64,000 bases of DNA from Dyella sp. BiH032 (GCF_031954525.1 NZ_CP134868.1:124001-188000), one strand, 5' to 3'. Shown: positions 27,829 to 36,994, counted from the first letter of the stretch. Numbers and translations are program-made. Notes: generated by a model from the sequence alone, not told the origin.

Positions 27829-30800
27829 TTACCCCGCCGCGCGTCCGGTGGCGGCCCACGTCTGCACACGTCGTCGGGTGGCCTTATGGATCGCTGCGGG
27901 ATGCAAGCGAACAAACGTCTGCGCCACAGCGGCCCGGTACTTCGGGTCGCTCCCGCCCGGAAAGCAGTCAATGGCAAAGTTTCGGAGGCGGCCTACCGCC
28001 ACGTTAGGGTAGGCGCCTCGATCAAGGTCACGGAGCAGGGCAAAGATGGTCTGCACGCCCACCGTGGGGTCGCCCTTCTTGATCCGACTGAGCAGCAGAT
28101 TTGGAATGTCCCCGCGCTTGTCATTTGGTAGCTTGCACGCGGCGGCCAGCATCGACACCGGAAAGCTTATCCAGCTCCACCCGTGGCGCATGAGCGTGGC
28201 GAGCAGTGTGACCGCGCGCGGGACGGACCACCAACCGAGCGAAGCTCCACTCGCGATGAGCCGGTGCACGCTGCACACCTTGGCTTGTCCAATGTGGGTC
28301 GTGACCGCACGCATCATCGCCTCCTCGGTCAGGTAGGCCCAACCGTGGGCCGCCGCCAACGCGATGCCGCTGACGACGGGATTGCCAAGCAGACCCGCGC
28401 AGCGCTTCAGCTCCATGTTCGACAGGGCAGGGGCCTCGATCAGTTCGATATAGCGCTCCACGGTCTCCTTGACCCGGAGCCAGAACGCGCGCGTCGCCCT
28501 CCGCTCAGCGGCCGTGAGCGGAATCCAAGCCATGCGGCCGTCGTCCATCAGCGCGACGTGAGCCCGTGTTCCACGCTGGTGGCGCTCATGCACGTACCAC
28601 CAGTCGAACAGCTGCCAAACCGCTTGGGGGGTCATGACGGCTTTGTCCGGCAGAGCGCTCAACAATGACTCTGCACCGATATCGACCAGCAGCAGCAGGC
28701 TGATGGGATCCACCACCACCCGCGCGCATTCGACCAGGCTTCGATCGTCCGAGTTGATCTCCTCCGGAGTGCCGGGATGGCCGGTGGGTGCCCATGGGGA
28801 GCTCTTCCGCAGCAGCGTCCGCGGACTGACGCCCCAGGCCTTGGCGATCAGGGCGATGCCGGACCCACGCTCCGCCGCCGTGCTGAGCTGCTGCTGGCGC
28901 GCGTGACGATGGGCCGTGGCCTGCTGCGACAGTCGGTCGCGCAGCGCCTCGATGTCGGGCTGGAGCGTCTCCACGCCGGTCGTGGTGCTGGGCAAGAGAT
29001 GCACCAGTTGCGCCGCCTGCAGCACGCCCCAGCGATCGGCGCCGACCACGTCGACAATGGTCGCCTCGGCGCCGGCGAACGGTGGGGAGGTGAGCACCCG
29101 TCTTTCACCGGGTAGCGCGCCTAGGAGCTCTGCGATCCAGGGGAAATGCTGGCTGTCCAGCGCGCGCACGCCCGGCAGGCCCTCGCCAGGTTCCTCCAAA
29201 AGCAGAGCGTGCTCGTTGAACCGCTCGATCCCGTCCTGCGCAATGGTGACGTACGCGATGCGTCCGTAGGCGACACGGGACGGTCGTGCGCGGCCGCCCA
29301 GCAGCCCGCTTGTGAAGACGGTACCCGCCGTTTCCGGCGTGACTTGCATCGCCGACGTCAGGGTGAGACCGACATCGTCGTGGAGGCCCAGCAGCGCCCG
29401 GGCACGGAGCAGATGCCCGTACTCTTCCGGGTTACGGGGCGCAATCTGCACGCTTCGCAGCAAGCGGTGGCCAGTGCGACGCTGGCCCAGGCTCAACCCG
29501 AGCTGCGCCCAGTTGAGGATCAGCGCGCCGTCGTGCACGCCCTGGCGTATCGCGTCGGTCAGTAGCGCGTACGCCCCCGCTCGATCGCCGGCACGGCGAA
29601 GGGCCTGGGCAGCGTGCTGCAGCACCTGCGCGTCGGAGGGGAACTGGTGGATGAGCTGATCGACCAGCTGGCGCGCATCCGCCCACCGAAACGTCTTGGA
29701 ATAGATGCGAAGGAGGGCGAGGGCCCCGGACAGGTCTCCGACCGCTCCACGGTCGGGCCACGCCTGGCGCTCGATGTCCGGAAGCCAGGCGATCGCCGCC
29801 TCATCGAGGTCGGCGCGCACGAGATCCTCGGCGAGCGCCAGGCGGTGAGGCGCTTCGATCGTCAGGTGCGGCGCCAGATCGGTGACGGCCTGACGCACGC
29901 GCTCGTCCTGCTCCGGTCCGGCGGCGCCGAAGTTGCCGACCAGCCACGCGAAAAGGGGAAGCGACGGCTCGTCCCGGTTCACCAGGCCGAGCATGGTGTC
30001 GACGTGCGCCGGCGTGACCAGGCTGTCCTGACCGGTCGTTTCGACGCGGATGCGCTCGATGTGCGCGAGCACGCGGTCCTCCGCGGTCGCCGCTGGATCG
30101 GCGAAGACGCGGTCGATCAACGTGGTCGCGCGCGCGGTGTCGCCCTGCCAGGTGTAGGCACTGGCCAGGATCAGCGCCGCGCGACGGTTGTCCGTCCAGC
30201 GCGTGATCAGAGCCTCGGGCGGCAGGGGCACGCCTTCGACCGCCGACAGGGCGCACCGGTAGAGCCACAGTGATGCCGGCGCCTCGGGCAAGCCGAGAGC
30301 CTCTTCCCAGGCCGTGGCCGCCGCCGCGAACTCTCCCAGGGTCCGCTTGGCGTGGCCGAGGTTCACGAGCATCGGCAGGCGCAGCCCAGGACTCTGAATG
30401 GCGGGATCGGCGAGGAGCCCCTCCAGCTGCGCCGCGCACCCGCGCAGCGCCTCGGTCACCGGGGTGCCCGCGTCCTGGGCGCGGATCAGCTGCCAAGTGC
30501 GGGCACCCAGCTCGTTGGCCCGGGCGCCGGGTGGCCAATCGGCCTGGCGGTTCCGGGCGCGCTCGTACCAGACGACGGCCGTCGCCATCTCGCCGTTCTG
30601 AAAGGCGGCGTCGGCCAGCGCCAACGCGATCGGGAGCGGGTCGCCCAAGGCGTCGGTTGCGAACGCCTCAAGCGCAGCGAACGGCATGTCCTCGCGCAGT
30701 GCGTGCACGCGCACGTACGAGCCCACCACCTGAGGTTTCGTTGCCGGCGTAGCCGCTGCCAAGGCCGTGGCCAGCCAGGCATCAGCCCGCGGCGCATCGC

Positions 30801-31581
30801 CCTGCAGTTGGGCCGCGTGCGCACCGAACGCGATCACCGCGGCGCTTGGCGACGGCTGCAGCAGCTCGCTCTCCACGAGGGCCACGATGGTCGCGAGCTC
30901 GCCCAGCGCAAACCTCGCCCGCACTTCCACCAGCAAGCGCTCACCGCGCGTCGCCGTCCCGGTGTAGCGCGCCAGTTCTTCCAGGGTGCGCCCCGGATTG
31001 CCAGCGTCGGTCCACGCGCCCAGGGTGCGCAGGGCCATGTCGCCGCTCGCGGGACCGATGTCCGGTGCGGCGGCCGGGATCGCCGCGCTGGGCAGCGACT
31101 CCCAGGCCTGGCGCATGGCCTCTAGATAGCCGGGGGATACGTACGCCATGAGGCCTTTGGCCAGACGAGGACGGCGGGAGGTTTCCTCGGCCAGGTCCTG
31201 CCGCGCGATCACGGTGACGTTGGGAAGCGAGTGGATGGTCGCGTCGCGTGCGTGGGTCTGCAGCGCGGCGTCGCGCTCATTGAGCGTGCACACGATGTAG
31301 TGCGTGAGCGGCGGTGTGAACGCGTGGGCGGCCGCGACTTCGACATCGAGCTTCGCCGGCGTGAGCTTCGTGCGGGTGTAGGCCTTGGCCTGCACGCCGA
31401 CCCATTCGCCCGTCGCATTGCGGAAGTACAGGTCGACGCCCGCCTGGGCCTGCCCTGAGCGGCCGTTCCGTTGTGGGGGGAACGCCAGGCCGTCGCGCTC
31501 CTGGAAATACAGGCACAGCCACTCTTCGAACGCGTCGTCGCCCAAGGATTCCAGGTGGTGGGACCAGTGCGCGGTGCTCAT
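27829..31581 (-). CDS. Mrr-like nuclease / TPR-like / PIN-like giant protein (1250 aa)
   Basis: Starts at ATG 31581, 35 bases after the recombinase stop. Residues 1-130 look like a restriction-endonuclease domain. D50 in AGVDLYF is followed by VGVQAKAY (Q64 and K66), the D...QxK pattern of Mrr-like nucleases, with ALQTHARDAT and VTVIARQDL later in the domain. About residues 200-800 are Ala/Leu-rich helical repeats resembling TPR or a solenoid. About residues 955-1110 look like a PIN-type domain: an acidic residue in VVVDPISLLLLVD, then SGIALAAAHGWAYLTEEAM. The combination suggests a large nucleic-acid-cleaving effector. It is last in an operon with antitoxin, RES toxin and recombinase genes. 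Confidence 0.75.
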   Translation of the reverse strand: MSTAHWSHHLESLGDDAFEEWLCLYFQERDGLAFPPQRNGRSGQAQAGVDLYFRNATGEWVGVQAKAYTRTKLTPAKLDVEVAAAHAFTPPLTHYIVCTLNERDAALQTHARDATIHSLPNVTVIARQDLAEETSRRPRLAKGLMAYVSPGYLEAMRQAWESLPSAAIPAAAPDIGPASGDMALRTLGAWTDAGNPGRTLEELARYTGTATRGERLLVEVRARFALGELATIVALVESELLQPSPSAAVIAFGAHAAQLQGDAPRADAWLATALAAATPATKPQVVGSYVRVHALREDMPFAALEAFATDALGDPLPIALALADAAFQNGEMATAVVWYERARNRQADWPPGARANELGARTWQLIRAQDAGTPVTEALRGCAAQLEGLLADPAIQSPGLRLPMLVNLGHAKRTLGEFAAAATAWEEALGLPEAPASLWLYRCALSAVEGVPLPPEALITRWTDNRRAALILASAYTWQGDTARATTLIDRVFADPAATAEDRVLAHIERIRVETTGQDSLVTPAHVDTMLGLVNRDEPSLPLFAWLVGNFGAAGPEQDERVRQAVTDLAPHLTIEAPHRLALAEDLVRADLDEAAIAWLPDIERQAWPDRGAVGDLSGALALLRIYSKTFRWADARQLVDQLIHQFPSDAQVLQHAAQALRRAGDRAGAYALLTDAIRQGVHDGALILNWAQLGLSLGQRRTGHRLLRSVQIAPRNPEEYGHLLRARALLGLHDDVGLTLTSAMQVTPETAGTVFTSGLLGGRARPSRVAYGRIAYVTIAQDGIERFNEHALLLEEPGEGLPGVRALDSQHFPWIAELLGALPGERRVLTSPPFAGAEATIVDVVGADRWGVLQAAQLVHLLPSTTTGVETLQPDIEALRDRLSQQATAHRHARQQQLSTAAERGSGIALIAKAWGVSPRTLLRKSSPWAPTGHPGTPEEINSDDRSLVECARVVVDPISLLLLVDIGAESLLSALPDKAVMTPQAVWQLFDWWYVHERHQRGTRAHVALMDDGRMAWIPLTAAERRATRAFWLRVKETVERYIELIEAPALSNMELKRCAGLLGNPVVSGIALAAAHGWAYLTEEAMMRAVTTHIGQAKVCSVHRLIASGASLGWWSVPRAVTLLATLMRHGWSWISFPVSMLAAACKLPNDKRGDIPNLLLSRIKKGDPTVGVQTIFALLRDLDRGAYPNVAVGRLRNFAIDCFPGGSDPKYRAAVAQTFVRLHPAAIHKATRRRVQTWAATGRAAG

Positions 31582-31615
31582 CGCGCCGCGCGCCTGAGGC
31601 AAGACCGATCGTCCA

Positions 31616-32740
31616 TTAGCGCCCCTGGGTGCCGCCACGCGCCCGCTGCCGCGCGCGCAATTCGGCGACCGCATTGGCACCGGCTTGGGAGCGCCGCGTG
31701 TAGACAGCCACCATTTCAGCGCTACGCCAGCCGCCGGCGTCCATGATCTGCGCGATGGTCGCGCCGCCGTTGATCAGGTCGTTGGCGGTCCCCACGCGGG
31801 TGGAGTGACCGGAGATGCTCCAGGCGTTCGTCAATCCGGCCTGGATCGCACGCCGGCGGAAGATGCGTGCCACCTCCTTTGCCCCCAATGCGACGACGGG
31901 CGGCTCGCGCCCTTCCTCGAGGGCCGTTTGCACACGCCGCTTGGGGCGGCCGCCCACCGGACGAAACAGTAGTCCCTCGTCGATGCCCGCCGCGGCCTGC
32001 CACGCGCGAATGCACGCCATCGTCTCCTCGGACACGTGGCGGTAATCGCGGCGCTCGCCGGTTTGGTTGCTCTTGCTACGCGGGAGCCATAGCGACCAGC
32101 TGCCACGGGCCCGATTGAAGTGGAGGTGCTCGACCCGCACCGCGACCAGCTCCGATTCGCGGGCGAGCGTGTCGGAGGCCAGTTTGAGCATCGCGGCATC
32201 GCGCCGATCGCGCGGATGCGTGCCGAGGGTGGCCAGGATGGTCGTGATGTCGTCGGTGAGCAGCTCACCGGCCTGGCGCGTCAGGTTGCCATTGTCGGGC
32301 TCGCCGTCCGTGCCGGCGCGCTCGGCCAACTGCTTCTTGATCGCCCCCCACTTACGCTTCCACCGCGCATCCTTGGCCGGGCTGGGAAGCCCGGCGGCCT
32401 CGTGGATCAGGCCGACGGTGTAGACGTAGCGCTTGAGTGTGCTGAGCTTGCGCCCGCGAATGAGAGCGTTGTTGATGAAAGACGCCAGTTGATCCACATC
32501 CGCCGGCAAGGGCGTGTGGTGCTGGGCCTCGCACCAATCGATGTATTGCAGCCAGTCCGCGCGCACGGCGGCCACCGTGGCGCGGGCCTGGCCGGCGTGA
32601 AAGTCCGCTTCCCAGGCGCGCAAGCGCTCCAGCAAGGCCGGCGCCGACGGCACCGCGACCACCGGCTCGAACGCGGCCGGCGCAACGGCCGCCAGGTCGT
32701 GCAGATCCTGCAGGCTGTCGACGACCAGCAGCTCGGTCAT
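31616..32740 (-). CDS. tyrosine recombinase / phage-type integrase
   Basis: The 374-residue product has an N-terminal SAM-like helical DNA-binding region (about residues 40-130) and a catalytic domain. The first Arg lies in ARESELVAVRVEHL near residue 195. The HxxR box is SGHSTRVG near residue 310, and the Tyr nucleophile is in VAVYTRR near residue 345, with GGWRSAEM between. Its ATG overlaps the RES stop (ATGA), so it is translated with the toxin genes rather than as a separate integration gene. No tRNA or attachment-site repeat is recognised next to it. Confidence 0.9.
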   Translation of the reverse strand: MTELLVVDSLQDLHDLAAVAPAAFEPVVAVPSAPALLERLRAWEADFHAGQARATVAAVRADWLQYIDWCEAQHHTPLPADVDQLASFINNALIRGRKLSTLKRYVYTVGLIHEAAGLPSPAKDARWKRKWGAIKKQLAERAGTDGEPDNGNLTRQAGELLTDDITTILATLGTHPRDRRDAAMLKLASDTLARESELVAVRVEHLHFNRARGSWSLWLPRSKSNQTGERRDYRHVSEETMACIRAWQAAAGIDEGLLFRPVGGRPKRRVQTALEEGREPPVVALGAKEVARIFRRRAIQAGLTNAWSISGHSTRVGTANDLINGGATIAQIMDAGGWRSAEMVAVYTRRSQAGANAVAELRARQRARGGTQGR

Positions 32741-33420
32741 GGGTCGACGTCCTGCTCCGGCGCCGGCTCATCGGCCCAGCGGTAACCGGGCGCTTCGACC
32801 GCGTCCTTGATCAAGGCGAGGCCTTCCGCGCTCGTCAAGTCGATGTCCGCCAGGATCTCCCAGTCGTCAGGATCGAACGGCGGCGTGTACAAGATGTAGA
32901 CCAAGTCGTCCGGGTACTGCTTCGAACGCCAGCCGAGCGCCGCGTGCTGGACGCCGTGCTGCGTCAGAAAGCGTTCGACGGCGGCGGCCATGCCTTGGGA
33001 CATCGCGTGGACGCTGTTCGTGCAGGCGATGTCCCAAGCCGCGTCCTCGGGCGAGTCGGCGGCCACAAAGCGTAGCCGATGCGGGCGGTCCACCCGGATG
33101 ACGAGGGGAATGTCGCGTTTGGCGCGCAGGCGCACCAGACGGCGGCCCTCATAGAGGCCTCGCGGCACCGTGACCGTGTTGTCCGCTTTCGGAGCCAGCG
33201 TGCGCAGGATGATCTCCCACAGTGCGCCGCGGTGACCGGTGGCGACGTAGTACGCCGCGCGCAAGTTGGGTTGCCCCGGCGGGCCCATCAGCGCGAAACG
33301 GGTGTCGCAACGCGGGTTCGCTGAGCGCGCATCGAACTCGGCACGGTAGGTGTGCGCCACCTCGTCGCCGGCGCGGATGGTGTGGGTCTGGAAAGGCCAT
33401 GTCGTGATGAGGTCAGTCAC
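32737..33420 (-). CDS. RES-domain toxin (NAD+-degrading toxin family)
   Basis: GTG start at 33420 with GAGGG upstream and an 8-base overlap with the stop of the antitoxin-like gene. The 227-residue product fits the RES pattern: R26 in TYRAEF, R41 in DTRFALMG, YYVA at 57-60, E69 in ALWEIIL, and S166 in LGWRSKQ. R, E and S are the residues that give the family its name. Characterised RES toxins degrade NAD+ to arrest growth. The stop overlaps the recombinase ATG. It is longer than many RES toxins by a C-terminal acidic tail. Confidence 0.75.
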   Translation of the reverse strand: MTDLITTWPFQTHTIRAGDEVAHTYRAEFDARSANPRCDTRFALMGPPGQPNLRAAYYVATGHRGALWEIILRTLAPKADNTVTVPRGLYEGRRLVRLRAKRDIPLVIRVDRPHRLRFVAADSPEDAAWDIACTNSVHAMSQGMAAAVERFLTQHGVQHAALGWRSKQYPDDLVYILYTPPFDPDDWEILADIDLTSAEGLALIKDAVEAPGYRWADEPAPEQDVDP

Positions 33421-34504
33421 GGTGACCCTCGCCCGGCGCCAACTCCTTGGCCAAGGCGATGACCGCCTCGGGCGCTTCACCAAAGACCTCCGCCGGCGAC
33501 CGCGGCTCGTCGCTCACGAAGTTCAGCGTCAAGGCGGCGGTGACCGGGTCGCTCATATCGATGCCCGGGGCGGCGAGCGCCGCCTTGGACAGCGCCGTGT
33601 TGGGTTGATAGAGCCAGGTCGCGCGCTTCCAGCGGCCCTGGTCCTGATCCGGTGCGTCAGACCAGCCCGCGCGGGTCCGCAAGGTGGCGAACAAGGCACG
33701 GCGATGGTCGTCCGTCAGGCCCTTGGCGCATTGGAACTCAGGATGCATGTAGGTCCGGTCGCTCGACGACCAGACGCCGAACAACTCATCGGCCCGGCGC
33801 TTGCGGCTGGCCCACGAGCTGGCGTCTTCCGCGCGCACATTCCACCGGCTGGCGACCTGCGCGGCGGTGAGGCAATGCTCGTCCAAGAAGCGCTGCTTCT
33901 CGGTGCGCGGGGCAGGGGCGGCCTCCGCCGCCTCGGTGGCTGGGGCGTCGGCGGCCAGGCGCTCGACCAGGCGCGCCCAGTCGGTCTCATCGCCGCCGCC
34001 ATGCTTGGGCGAGACCTCCACCAGCAATCGGACGGGCTCGGAAAACTCATGTCGCGCCCGATTCGACGCGTCGAAGATATCGTGGTCGTGCAGGGTGAAC
34101 GCCTTCGACAGGTACTCGCGGCTGAGCCCGGTGCGCGCCGGACGCACCGCGACGGTGTGGTCCTGCGCCTCGAGCAGCGCCCAGGCGTTCTCGCACTGGT
34201 TCGTGCCCGACCATAGGCGCTTGAGCGTCTCGGCCGCCACGGTGCGCCGGCCGAACACCCGGGCCACCGTCGCCTTGATCAGGCTGATCGCGTCTTCGGG
34301 AATGTCTTCTTCGCGCGCGCCCAGCGGCGCCATTAGATAGAACGCCAGGCCCGGCGCGACCACGCGCTCGTCCGCACCGCGCTTGCGGTCCAGCTCGAAC
34401 AGCGAAATGCGGCCCACCGAGGACGTCACGCGATGGTGCGCGGCGTCCAAGCGCAGGCCCAGCTTCACGACATTCACCGGGGCGGTGGCGACGTGGACAG
34501 TCAT
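33413..34504 (-). CDS. large antitoxin-like protein paired with RES toxin
   Basis: A 363-residue product encoded first in the four-gene operon. The C-terminal 120 residues contain a helix region (LTAAQVASRWNVRAEDASSW) and a WLYQPNTALSKAALAAPGID segment. The latter recalls the toxin-binding domain of Xre/MbcA/ParS-type antitoxins, where a W-L-x-x-P-N core precedes a short Ala-rich helix. Typical antitoxins are about 150 residues, so this one carries a large N-terminal extension with a beta-rich start. The role is inferred mainly from position upstream of the RES gene. Confidence 0.55.
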   Translation of the reverse strand: MTVHVATAPVNVVKLGLRLDAAHHRVTSSVGRISLFELDRKRGADERVVAPGLAFYLMAPLGAREEDIPEDAISLIKATVARVFGRRTVAAETLKRLWSGTNQCENAWALLEAQDHTVAVRPARTGLSREYLSKAFTLHDHDIFDASNRARHEFSEPVRLLVEVSPKHGGGDETDWARLVERLAADAPATEAAEAAPAPRTEKQRFLDEHCLTAAQVASRWNVRAEDASSWASRKRRADELFGVWSSSDRTYMHPEFQCAKGLTDDHRRALFATLRTRAGWSDAPDQDQGRWKRATWLYQPNTALSKAALAAPGIDMSDPVTAALTLNFVSDEPRSPAEVFGEAPEAVIALAKELAPGEGHRD

Positions 34505-34588
34505 GGCGTTCTCTCAAGGCGGAATGCGTCGACCCTGAGGTTACGCCGGTCAGGCGCCATTTGCAATCGTACCGACGAGCACGGAATA

Positions 34589-34610
34589 GGTAATAAATGA
34601 AATTATTGCC
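34589..34610. promoter_or_regulatory. AT-rich near-palindrome, likely operator
   Basis: GGTAATAA (34589-34596) and TTATTGCC (34603-34610) form an imperfect inverted repeat with one mismatch and a six-base centre. It lies 85 bases before the antitoxin-like start and about 105 bases before the KfrA-like gene. It is conspicuously AT-rich in a very GC-rich region. Antitoxin or KfrA autoregulation would fit, but binding is not shown. Confidence 0.5.
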
Positions 34611-34624
34611 CATCTAACAAACGT

Positions 34625-34647
34625 AAGGCTATTCGCTACATAGCCTT
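34625..34647. promoter_or_regulatory. second inverted repeat in the divergent promoter region
   Basis: AAGGCTAT (34625-34632) pairs with ATAGCCTT (34640-34647) across a seven-base loop, perfect over eight bases. AACAAA and TTTGTT flank it loosely. It lies between the divergent RES operon and KfrA-like gene. Confidence 0.5.
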
Positions 34648-34715
34648 TGTTCGATACTTTACAGTTGACGTCGCCCGCGGTACGCTGGCGGCCACGACCT
34701 CACTCCGGACCGCCC

Positions 34716-36401
34716 GTGGCCACGCCCAACGACAACTTGCGGACCTCGCGCTGGGACGCCGCCGTGGCGGCCGCCGTCACTGGGCGCGCCACGGACGGCG
34801 ACTTGGTTTGGACACGGCTCGACGAAATGCGCTCAACCTTGCAGCGGTTGATCGACACCGGACGCTGCGTGGCCTGGTACACCGATCCGCGGAGCGATCA
34901 CGGCGTCAACAGCGTTAGGGTGACCACACTCAAGGTGGAGGCGCCGGTGCCAATGGGACTCGGGCGTCGCGCGATCGATCCCAGCAAGGCGGCGGACCAT
35001 GCCATCGCCCTCGGCGGTGAGGGCCGTACCCTCGTTCTCACGCCAGCGTCGCTCACCTATTTGCCCGGGCCCACGCCCGCGCGCAGTGGTTTCCAGCTGC
35101 TGGGGGGCAAGCTCGCAATGCGCGCGCCGTTCCCACACGCATCGGGCGTGCTCCAGTTCGACAAGGCACAGGATGGACCCTCCCCAGCGTTGCTGCTGGT
35201 GGACGGCGAGATGGATCTGCCGGAGGTACTGCGGCGCGCTGACCACCTCAGCGATCTCGGCGACCTCGATGGCGTGCTTCAGGCCTTCATGGGCGGACAT
35301 CGCGCTAGTGCCCAGCCGCTGCACGAACGTGTGGCTCAGCAAGACGCGATCGCCCAGATTCGCACGCGCTACGTGGCGGCGCGTGGCCCCAAGCCGCGCC
35401 CTCTCAGCCAAGCCGACATCGACGTCATCGTAGAAGCGGCACTCGACCTCGGACAGGTGCCCAGCCTCAAGCTCGTGCACGCCGTCACCAATCGTCAGGG
35501 TTCCCCAAACGCGGTCTATCCGAAGATCACCTCCGCGATGGCACGGCTCTCGCCTGCTCGCCGCGCCTCGCCACCGGACGTACACAAGGGCTTCTGGGAA
35601 GCCTGGCAGTCGCTGCAAGCCGCGGCTACTGAGACCGGCCAACGCGCACTGGACGGCGAACGCGCCACGCTGGACATCGAGCGCCAAGCGCTGCGCGCCG
35701 AGAAGGACGCGTTTGTCCAGGCCCAGGCGGCTGCCGCGAGCGCGCACGACGAACGAGAGCGCCACCTCGCCACGCTGCAGCAGGAATTGCGCGAAACCAA
35801 GGACACCGCGGAGCGTCTGCAGAACGAGGCGAGCGGTCTGCGGCAGGCCCTGCAAGCGGCGGACGCGCTAGGAGCCCAGGATCGCGGCGCGCTCGCCGCC
35901 GCCGAGCAGACCATCAAGGAATTGACGGCATCACGCCAGGCCGTTACGGAAGAGCGCGACGCGGCCCGAGCCGAGATCGCCACCGCGGATGCCGCGCGCG
36001 TCGCCGCCGCCACGGCGCTAATCACACTGCAGGAACGCCACGAGCGCCTCGCCGGCGAACTAACGACTCTCACCGTTGAGCTGGCCACGGCCCGCCACCA
36101 GGCCGACGCGGCAGCTGCCCGCGCATCGCGCGCGGAGACACAACTCGCGGATCAGCAGGCGGCCGTTACTCGCCTGGAGCAGCAGCGCGACCGCGACGTT
36201 CGCCAGTGGGGCGCCCTCGAGGAGCGACTCAAAGCGCGCGAAACCGAATGCGAGACCTTGCGCCCACTAACCGTGCAGCTGGCCACGGCGCAGCAGACCA
36301 TTGCCCGCCTCGAGGGCGAGATCACGGCGCTGAAGAGTGCGTCCGCCCCGAAACCTGCCACCAAAACCAAGCGCACCCGCAAGCAAGGAGATCCGACATG
36401 A
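34716..36401 (+). CDS. KfrA-like coiled-coil DNA-binding protein
   Basis: The GTG at 34716 is chosen as start; a TTG at 34647 is also in frame. The product is 561 residues. An N-terminal region of about 215 residues that I do not recognise precedes a KfrA_N-like helical DNA-binding segment near 225-275 (LGQVPSLKLVHAVTN then GSPNAVYPKITSAMARL). About 270 residues of Ala/Glu/Arg/Gln coiled coil follow, and the end is Lys/Arg-rich (TKTKRTRKQGD). KfrA-type proteins on plasmids bind their own promoter and assist partition. The unusual point is the internal position of the DNA-binding segment. The stop overlaps the following start. Confidence 0.6.
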   Translation: MATPNDNLRTSRWDAAVAAAVTGRATDGDLVWTRLDEMRSTLQRLIDTGRCVAWYTDPRSDHGVNSVRVTTLKVEAPVPMGLGRRAIDPSKAADHAIALGGEGRTLVLTPASLTYLPGPTPARSGFQLLGGKLAMRAPFPHASGVLQFDKAQDGPSPALLLVDGEMDLPEVLRRADHLSDLGDLDGVLQAFMGGHRASAQPLHERVAQQDAIAQIRTRYVAARGPKPRPLSQADIDVIVEAALDLGQVPSLKLVHAVTNRQGSPNAVYPKITSAMARLSPARRASPPDVHKGFWEAWQSLQAAATETGQRALDGERATLDIERQALRAEKDAFVQAQAAAASAHDERERHLATLQQELRETKDTAERLQNEASGLRQALQAADALGAQDRGALAAAEQTIKELTASRQAVTEERDAARAEIATADAARVAAATALITLQERHERLAGELTTLTVELATARHQADAAAARASRAETQLADQQAAVTRLEQQRDRDVRQWGALEERLKARETECETLRPLTVQLATAQQTIARLEGEITALKSASAPKPATKTKRTRKQGDPT

Positions 36402-36871
36402 GCCGGCCGCACCGCACCTATCACGAGCAGTTGGACGACGTGCGCGAGCAGCTGCGCCACGGTCGAGGCCCGACCCCGCGCGCCCAGCACGCCGGCGCGG
36501 GTGGGCGCAGCCCCAAGGGTGGACCGGGACAGACGGCGGCCAGCGCGGCCGATGCAGTCGCACGCACGATCCATTCGCTGGAGCAGGCGGCCACCGAGAC
36601 CCGCCGCGTCCACGCCGACGGTGCGGCGCAGCGGACGCAACGGACCCACGACACATTTGCCCAGGGCTATCGCCAAGCAAAGACGCAAGAGGAACGTCGT
36701 GACGCGGCCGACCGGATCGAGCGCAATGACCAACAGCACCGCGAGTCCGAGAACCGCCATCGCGCGCGCCAGGACTGGATCGACTTCGGCAAGTTCGCGA
36801 TCGTCGTGAGTGGCTTCGTGGTCCTGGGTTTGGCAGCAATAAAGGCCGGGCGCGTCACGCACGTAGCTTAA
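36398..36871 (+). CDS. membrane-tethered coiled-coil protein (157 aa)
   Basis: The ATG at 36398 overlaps the preceding stop by four bases and follows AAGGAG. The 157-residue product has a Gly/Pro-rich basic N-terminus and a long charged helix rich in Arg, Gln, Glu and Ala. One C-terminal membrane span (about residues 132-150, FGKFAIVVSGFVVLGLAA) is followed by a short tail. It is probably a tail-anchored partner of the KfrA-like protein. No named family is recognised. Confidence 0.6.
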   Translation: MSRPHRTYHEQLDDVREQLRHGRGPTPRAQHAGAGGRSPKGGPGQTAASAADAVARTIHSLEQAATETRRVHADGAAQRTQRTHDTFAQGYRQAKTQEERRDAADRIERNDQQHRESENRHRARQDWIDFGKFAIVVSGFVVLGLAAIKAGRVTHVA

Positions 36872-36994
36872 GTCGCAGCGCAATCATCATCCGTCGGGTG
36901 GTCACGTCGATGTCCGCAAAATAACCGCAGCCTCACTCGATCAAACCTACCACATTGATCGGCCACAGAATGTAGCGATGGCTTGTACAAGCTA

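Noticed and set aside
31616..32740. Recombinase as the integrase of the whole element
   Set aside because: It is translationally coupled to a toxin gene in mid-element, with no adjacent tRNA or attachment repeat, so it more likely serves the local module. The possibility cannot be fully excluded.
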